From NCBI GenBank assembly GCA_902791165.1, contig CADAVB010000057.1, forward strand, positions 1-36,768: a stretch of 36,768 nt of DNA, read 5' to 3'. Under the pieces are notes generated by a model. It had not been told where the DNA came from, did no database searches, and worked only from the letters and a program-made list of their open reading frames with translations. Source of the DNA: an uncultured Bacteroidia bacterium (GTDB lineage Bacteria; Bacteroidota; Bacteroidia; Bacteroidales; F082). Shown here piece after piece: positions 32,045 through 36,768 of this stretch (position 1 is the stretch's first letter; every line of letters begins with the position of its first letter). The position numbers were made by a program, and so were the translations under genes.

Positions 32045-32074
32045 AGCGTTTTTTTGAAACACCTTATTATTAAT

Positions 32075-32134
32075 ATGCCCAACATTTTCGACAATAGGGT
32101 TTACTTGAACATCAAGGAACGCGACCGTTTCTGA
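32075..32134 (+). CDS. Possible 19-codon leader peptide before tryptophanase
   Basis: ATG CCC AAC to TGA encodes MPNIFDNRVYLNIKERDRF. It begins 30 nt after a promoter box and ends 20 nt before the palindromic element of the tryptophanase leader. Its position recalls TnaC, the peptide that controls tnaA in Escherichia coli, but it has no Trp codon. It could equally be the 5' end of a gene cut off by the repeat element, or chance. No family is recognised. Confidence 0.25.
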   Translation: MPNIFDNRVYLNIKERDRF

Positions 32135-32153
32135 ATGATTCCTTTTTCATGGA

Positions 32154-32286
32154 GTCATTGCGGGCTTGATCCGCAAATCGAAGATTAGCTTCGCTGAATG
32201 CGGAGCATTTCAACGTAGTCAATCTCCCAAACAAAAAGGTATCGTCTTCGCGGCTTGGGAGATGGCGGATGTTACTCCGCCATGAC
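32154..32286. repeat. Palindromic element in the tryptophanase leader
   Basis: The ends are GTCATTGCGGG and CCGCCATGAC. Inside are a hairpin TTGCGG...CCGCAA (32158-32176), an 8-bp inverted repeat TCTCCCAA...TTGGGAGA (32223-32262) and a perfect hairpin ATGGCGGA-TGTTAC-TCCGCCAT (32262-32283). The first arm is a diverged copy of the REP unit found in dus (18518-18538). It lies wholly in the predicted untranslated leader. A run of AATCAAC repeats follows at about 32308-32340. Confidence 0.75.
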
Positions 32287-32356
32287 AACAAAGGCTGGTG
32301 ATTCGTCAGCCCAATCAACAATCAACAATCAACAATTCAACAAATATTACAATACC

Positions 32357-33733
32357 ATGGAATTACCATTTGCTGAAGCGTGGAAAATCAAGATGGTCGA
32401 ACCCATCCGCAAATCCACCCGCGAACAACGCGAAAAGTGGCTCGAAGAGGCCCACAACAACATCTTCATGCTGAAATCAGACTACGTTTACATCGACCTG
32501 CTCACCGACAGCGGCACCGGCGCCATGAGCGACCGCCAATGGAGCGCGATGATGATGGGCGACGAGAGCTACGGCGGCGCCCGCTCCTTCTTCCACATGA
32601 AGGACACCATCACCGAACTCACCGGCTTTGAATACGTCATCCCGACGCACCAAGGCCGCGCCGCCGAGAACGTGCTGTTCAGCTACCTCGTCAAACCCGG
32701 ACAAATCATCCCGGGCAACGCCCACTTCGACACCACCAAGGGCCACATCGAGAGCCGCAAGGCCTTCGCCATCGACGTGACCGTGCCCGAGGCCTACGAC
32801 ACCCAGCTGGAAGTGCCTTTCAAAGGCAACGTTAGCCTTGAGAAACTGGAGAAAGTGCTGCAAGAGAACAAGGGCAACGTGCCCTTCATGGTGCTCACTG
32901 TGACCAACAACACCGTTGGCGGACAGCCCGTGAGTATGCAGAACATCCGCGAGACCTGCGAACTCTGCCACAAGTACGGCGTGCCGGTCAATATCGACAG
33001 CGCGCGTTTCATCGAGAACGCCTACTTCATCAAGACGCGCGAAAAGGGCTACGAGAACAAGACCCTGAAGGAAATCTGCCTCGAAATGTTCAGCTACGCC
33101 GACTCGATGACGATGAGCGCGAAGAAGGACGGCCTCGTCAATATGGGCGGCTTCATCGCCACCAACAAGAAGGACTGGTACGAAGGCGCCAAGCTGTTCT
33201 GCATCCCGTTTGAAGGCTTCCTGACCTACGGCGGCATGAACGGTCGCGACATGGACGCGCTGGCCGTCGGCCTGAAGGAAAACATCGAGTTTGAGATGGT
33301 GGAGACCCGCATCAAGCAGGTGCATTATTTGGCCGCCAAGCTCGACGAGTACGGCATTCCCTACCAGCGTCCCGCCGGTGGCCACGCCATCTTCGTTGAT
33401 GCCGACAAGGTGCTGACCCAAATCCCGAAAGAGGAGTTCCCCGCCCAAACGCTGACCTGCGAGCTGTATCTCGAAGCCGGCATCCGCGCCTGCGAAATCG
33501 GCTACGTTTTGGCCGACCGCGACCCGGTGACGCGCCAGAACCGCTTTGGCGGCAACGACTTCGTGCGCCTCTGCATCCCGCGCCGTGTTTATACCAACAA
33601 CCACATGGACGTGATTGCCGCTGCGCTGAAGAACGTGTATGACCGTCGCGACAGCATCAAGCGCGGCCTCGAAATCACCTGGGAAGCCGAGCTGATGCGC
33701 CACTTCACCTGCCAGTTTAAGCGCTTGGGCTAA
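32357..33733 (+). CDS. tnaA: Tryptophanase
   Basis: The 458-residue PLP lyase splits tryptophan into indole, pyruvate and ammonia. The ATG at 32357 (MELPFAEAWKIKMVEPIRKS) gives the family length; the frame stays open to 32255, but that part is the leader repeat and is not conserved protein. Motifs: LLTDSGTGAMSDRQWSAMM, IPTHQGRAAENVLFSYL, GNAHFDTTKGHIESRKAFAI, NNTVGGQPVSM, the PLP lysine in SMTMSAKKDGLVNMGG (about residue 260), FLTYGGMNGRDMDALAVGL and RPAGGHAIFVD. The Bacteroides-type FDTTKGHIE segment favours tryptophanase over tyrosine phenol-lyase, which is the closest alternative. Indole made here may act as a signal in gut communities. The gene stands alone, with large hairpins after it. 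Confidence 0.92.
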   Translation: MELPFAEAWKIKMVEPIRKSTREQREKWLEEAHNNIFMLKSDYVYIDLLTDSGTGAMSDRQWSAMMMGDESYGGARSFFHMKDTITELTGFEYVIPTHQGRAAENVLFSYLVKPGQIIPGNAHFDTTKGHIESRKAFAIDVTVPEAYDTQLEVPFKGNVSLEKLEKVLQENKGNVPFMVLTVTNNTVGGQPVSMQNIRETCELCHKYGVPVNIDSARFIENAYFIKTREKGYENKTLKEICLEMFSYADSMTMSAKKDGLVNMGGFIATNKKDWYEGAKLFCIPFEGFLTYGGMNGRDMDALAVGLKENIEFEMVETRIKQVHYLAAKLDEYGIPYQRPAGGHAIFVDADKVLTQIPKEEFPAQTLTCELYLEAGIRACEIGYVLADRDPVTRQNRFGGNDFVRLCIPRRVYTNNHMDVIAAALKNVYDRRDSIKRGLEITWEAELMRHFTCQFKRLG

Positions 33734-33762
33734 GCCTTTGCGTTTACCGGCCCCAATAAAAA

Positions 33763-33834
33763 GAGGAGGCACCGCCAACGGCGGTGCCTCCTCTCGTTGT
33801 GAGGGCAGAAACGCGCCAACGGCGCGTTTCTGCC
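33763..33834. repeat. Twin perfect hairpins after tnaA
   Basis: Two hairpins of identical geometry, 14-bp perfect arms and an AAC loop, lie side by side: 33763-33793 (arm GAGGAGGCACCGCC) and 33804-33834 (arm GGCAGAAACGCGCC). They share the core CGCC-AAC-GGCG. They stand between converging genes and may end transcription, though no T run follows. They are probably also members of a dispersed palindrome family. Confidence 0.85.
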
Positions 33835-33841
33835 GGGTTCA

Positions 33842-34111
33842 TCAGTCCTCCTTGCGGCGTTTGCCCACGAGATAGGCAGCGCCAAGGGCGGTCAGCAACA
33901 CGATGCCGCTGCCCACAGGGCCGTCGGCGTCGAAGTTGTTAGGCTTGCTGTGGTTAGGCAGGAAAGGTGTTCCAGTACCAGGGGTCCTGTCGCCAGCACC
34001 ATAGTACTCTTCGTCAAACACATAGCCACGGCTGAAGAGGCCGCTTTTTTGTGCGTTGAGGCCGAGTACCAGTCCGAAGACGATTGCGATTGTTAATGCT
34101 AGTTTTTTCAT
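33842..34111 (-). CDS. Small secreted protein with tripartite C-terminal signal
   Basis: The 89-residue protein has an N-terminal signal peptide (LALTIAIVFGLVLGLNA, cleavage before QKSG). About 40 polar residues rich in Gly, Pro and Asn follow (RGYVFDEEYYGAGDRTPGTG, FLPNHSKPNNFDAD). The C-terminus carries the motif DGPVGSG, one hydrophobic helix (IVLLTALGAAYLV) and a basic tail (GKRRKED). Motif, helix and basic tail together match the form of sorting signals such as PEP-CTERM or LPXTG, but I cannot tie PVGSG to a known sorting enzyme. Similar small proteins are common in T9SS-bearing Bacteroidales as I recall. It lies downstream of the T9SS surface protein gene on the same strand, with a palindromic element between. 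The function is unknown. Confidence 0.8.
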   Translation of the reverse strand: MKKLALTIAIVFGLVLGLNAQKSGLFSRGYVFDEEYYGAGDRTPGTGTPFLPNHSKPNNFDADGPVGSGIVLLTALGAAYLVGKRRKED

Positions 34112-34162
34112 TGGTATTTCTGTTTTTAATGATTCAAAATTTGATATTTAATTCGTTTTGCC

Positions 34163-34244
34163 TTGTAGGGGCGAACCTGTGTGTTCGCCCTTTAAACGTG
34201 TTTGTCCGTTTTGTACGGGCGGGCACATAGGCCCGCCCCTACAA
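34163..34244. repeat. Compound palindromic element between two surface-protein genes
   Basis: An outer perfect 11-bp inverted repeat (TTGTAGGGGCG at 34163-34173 with 34234-34244) encloses two perfect 8-bp hairpins: GGGCGAAC-CTGTGT-GTTCGCCC (34169-34190) and GGGCGGGC-ACATAG-GCCCGCCC (34217-34238). The plan matches the element inside dus (outer repeat of 11 bp, about 82-94 bp long, GTAGGG borders), so the two are relatives. Confidence 0.9.
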
Positions 34245-34252
34245 TGCGGTTA

Positions 34253-36768
34253 TCATTTCACGACAATCTTTTGTGTCTTCACATTGGTGCCGTTGATGAG
34301 GCGCAGCATATACACACCGGCGGTCATGCCGTTGGTGGATATAGCGGACGCATTCGATGCGTCCCTACTGCGGACCACGCGGCCCATCACGTCGATGATT
34401 TGCAGCGTTGCGCCAGCGGTGGCGTCGGTGATGACGAGGTTGCCGGCGGCGTCGATGAAGCCGAAGTTGTCGTCGCCGTTGGAGCCGTTGGCCGAGAACA
34501 CGAGGCGGAAGCGCGAAGCATAGTCAGTGGTGCGGGCATCGAAGGTGTAGCTCGGGGTGGCGAGCAGGTCAACGTCGTTGCCAGTGAGGTTGTCGATGAG
34601 GTGCAGGTAGCCGAAGCTGATGTCTTCGGTGCTGAAGCCGAGCGTGTAGGTGCCGTTCTTCTCCGTCTTGAAGTGGAGCGGCATTTCGCCTTGGGCGTCG
34701 GCATACATCACGCTGTAGTCCTTGCCGTCTTGCGGGAAGAACACGGTGGCGTTGCTGCGGAACAGGTTGAGCTTGCCAAGCTTGTTGCCGTGGCCGAAGC
34801 GCAGGCGGGCCATGTCGATGCGGCTGTTGCCCTTGCGGGTGGCGGCCTCGTTGCTCATCAGGTTCACGTTGAGGATACCGTCGGTGGGTGCGATACTGTT
34901 TTCGCCGGGCACCACGCGGGTGAAGGTGGCCTCTTGGCCTGCTTCAGTGGCGAGGGCGAAGATGCCTTCCATCGGGGCCACGGTGCCATCGGCGGTTACA
35001 AACTCGCCAGCGGCATTGATCTTGTAGTAGTTGAAGGTGGCGGCCGGGTCGGCGGCGTTGCTCACGGTGGCGTTGCACGGGAACGGGTTGCCGATGAGGT
35101 TCCAGCCGGCCCAGTTGGCGTTGCCGCTGTTGTAGTCAAGGCTGATGGCTTTAGGCTCGTGGCTATACATCAAGGCATCCTTGAAGGCGAGGGTGATGGG
35201 GCTTTCCCAGTTGTGGGCGTAGAGGTAGCCTTCGCCGTTGGCGAGTTGGAACTCGTCAATGTTCTCAAGGTTCACCCATTCTTCCTCTTGGCTGTTGTCG
35301 AACTTGTAGAAGTCCACGTTGAAGGTGGCGGGGGCGTTTTCGTACCACAGGGGCAGGGGCAGCAGGTTCTCCACCGCTTCGGCGAACACGGTGGGCTGCA
35401 TGGGCGAGGCAAGGAGGATGTAGTTGTCGATGCCTTCGGCTTCCTCGTAGGGTTCCACCACTTTCTTCATGGTGGCATACACGGCTACGGTGCTGTGGAG
35501 CAGCTGACCGCCGTCCTCGATGGTGATGGTGTTGGTGCCTTCCACGGTGATTTCGGCGGCGAGGGCCACGCAGTCGGCGGGGATGGTGGTGTTGGCGCGG
35601 ATGATGACGTTGTCAGTGATGGCCGGAGCACCGGCGGGAGCCCAGTTGGCACCCTCGTTCCAGTTGCCTTCGGCCACAAACACCTTGGTGCCTTCGGCAA
35701 GGGTGGTGAAGTTCATCAAGCGCGACACCGTGGTCCATGTTGTTGGTGGTTTCTTGCCATTCACCGCCAACATAGGCGCGGGTGGTGATGACAACATTGT
35801 CGATACCAACGGCATAAGAGCTATTACAAGTCCATTGGAAAGCAAGGTAACCATTGTTACTATTAATGGTGGCAATGTCGGCCTCCGTTAAGCTCACATT
35901 AGTTACAGTAGTGGTTTTGGAAAGGGTCAGGTCGTTGAAAGCGGTGAAGGTTGAGCCGCTGGTGTTGCTCGTGCAATAACCTACAGTAAATGTTCCATAA
36001 TTGTCGCTTTCATAAGCATAATCGAACGAAACAGCTTCCAAATCACTGATTTGTGGCAAAATGGCGTAAGAGTTATAAGGAGAATTACCACCTCCAATAA
36101 TGTACAGGAAATTATTGGTACTACCCGAACCGAAGCCCGAGAGTGCATACGAAGATCCCAATGTGCTGTTGTTTGACACGTGACAAATCGGATACATAGT
36201 ACTTGAGGTAAATCCTACCCAACCTTCGGGCAAAGAACCTGCTGTACTATAAGAGGTTGCCGTGTAGGAAGAGAAGTCCTCGGTGGTGGTTTCCGTTTCG
36301 CCGGGTATGAGTTCACGATACTTCACGTTGTAGTTCTCGCTTTCGCCCGTCCAAGTAATCTCGGCACTAACGGCGGTGATGTTATTGGCGGCGAGTTCGG
36401 TGGGGATCATGCAGGCGTGGGCGGTGGTGAAGCTGATTTCGTTGCTCCAGTCGCTATAGTCGGGTTCTTCCATAGTGCCGCAGTTGGTACGCACTTTCAC
36501 TTTATAAGGTGTTTCAGGATTAAGACCTTCCAAGACGAAGTCCACATTGGTGTTGGCTGGCTTGACTTGGTAGGCGGCCGGGGTTGCTGTTTCATCACAA
36601 TATGCCACCTCCCAAGAAGTTTGCGCATCGTCCGTCTTGACCCAGTTGAGCTTCACGGAAGTGGATTTCACCTCGGCATAGGTGAGGTCAACGGGCTTGC
36701 GGCACCCCATCACATAGCTCACCTGAAAGTCGTCGAAGTTCCATGAAGGCGGACTGTAAGTGGAAGGA
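34253..36768 (-). pseudogene. T9SS surface protein with fibronectin type III domains, frame broken
   Basis: The gene enters from the right edge. The first frame (36768 to about 35740) codes for fibronectin type III-like segments (VDLTYAEVKSTSVKLNW, LNPETPYKVKVRTNCG, WSNEISFTTAHAC) and a MAM/cleaved-adhesin-like domain (DFSSYTATSYSTAGSLPEGW to YAVGIDNVVITTRAY). The second frame (about 35740 to 34253) resumes at TWTTVSRLMNFTTLAEG, the end of a fibronectin domain, then a G8/parallel-repeat-like region (WNEGANWAPAGAPAITDNV, ITVEGTNTITIEDGGQL), a long beta-rich part and a T9SS sorting domain (LQIIDVMGRVV to GVYMLRL and QKIVVK). About 35-40 residues of the fibronectin domain seem missing at 35725-35745, together with a frame change. 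The cause may be deletion, decay or assembly collapse. The sorting domain carries a palindrome insertion. Confidence 0.82.
34346..34364. repeat. Palindrome GGACGCATTCGATGCGTCC inside the T9SS sorting domain
   Basis: This perfect 8-bp hairpin with a 3-nt loop is identical (as reverse complement) to 18355-18373 in dus, and the identity extends over the adjoining GTAGGG border. It is read in frame as SRDASNASA between GRVVR and ISTNGMTAGVY, adding about nine residues to a conserved sorting domain. Confidence 0.88.

Noticed and set aside
32255-32356. N-terminal extension of tryptophanase from the ATG at 32255
   Set aside because: The extension is encoded by the palindromic element and AATCAAC repeats; family members start at MELPF.
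26226-35788. Other long antisense frames (26226-27728, 30027-31535, 32477-33778, 34202-35788)
   Set aside because: Each mirrors a well-recognised gene on the other strand and has the His/Val/Gly-rich composition typical of antisense reading.

Overview
The window is a stretch of chromosome from a Bacteroidetes bacterium, most likely an uncultured member of the Bacteroidales that has a type IX secretion system (T9SS). The evidence is: repeated TAnnTTTG promoter boxes just upstream of genes (the Bacteroidetes sigma factor signature), T9SS-type C-terminal sorting domains on two large surface proteins, a lipoprotein made of BACON domains, a Bacteroides-type tryptophanase, and a gene order of outer membrane protein, TPR protein, lptC, CNNM/CBS protein and PpiD-like isomerase that I recall as typical of the group. 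I cannot name a genus. Several reading-frame breaks suggest either real gene decay or a draft or metagenomic assembly.

Layout. 1-358: 3' end of an MBOAT O-acyltransferase. 415-2040: an AAA ATPase fused to a nuclease-like DUF234 domain, enclosed by inverted repeats and a 60-bp direct repeat. 2047-4134: a tight run of omega-amidase-like nitrilase, RhuM-like protein with a PLD-like tail, and tRNA adenosine deaminase (tadA). 4226-5726: a second ATPase/nuclease-like gene (DUF4143 type, minus strand) with three 33-bp tandem repeats upstream. 5967-11351: a 1456-residue T9SS adhesin with ten InlB-type repeats, then a lipoprotein with a Gly/Thr linker. 11445-14672: a minus-strand TolB-propeller/outer membrane barrel protein. 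14753-16749: a metallo-beta-lactamase protein lacking its start, and a TPR membrane protein. 16825-18057: ornithine aminotransferase. 18094-21014 (minus): tRNA-Phe, then lnt and dus, which overlap. 21169-28124: outer membrane protein, TPR protein, LptC, CNNM/CBS protein and PpiD/SurA-like isomerase, an envelope and LPS-export block. 28249-29901: six-BACON lipoprotein. 29973-31584: frameshifted C69 dipeptidase. 31713: orphan antitoxin-like protein. 32037-33733: promoter, short leader ORF, palindromic leader and tryptophanase. 33842 to the end (minus): a small protein with a tripartite C-terminal membrane signal and a frame-broken T9SS fibronectin-type surface protein.

The most unusual signals are of two kinds. 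First, two ATPase/nuclease-like genes lie within 6 kb, each with its own private repeat family at its promoter, and one is bracketed by a 58/60 identical direct repeat. Second, palindromic REP/MITE-like elements occur not only between genes (32154-32286, 33763-33834, 34163-34244) but also inside coding sequences without breaking the frame: twice in dus, once in a T9SS sorting domain and once near the N-terminus of lnt. One 19-bp palindrome is identical in dus and in the T9SS gene, although it is read from opposite strands. This resembles the protein-invading palindromic elements of Rickettsia. It is also worth checking whether the tryptophanase leader holds a TnaC-like regulatory peptide.
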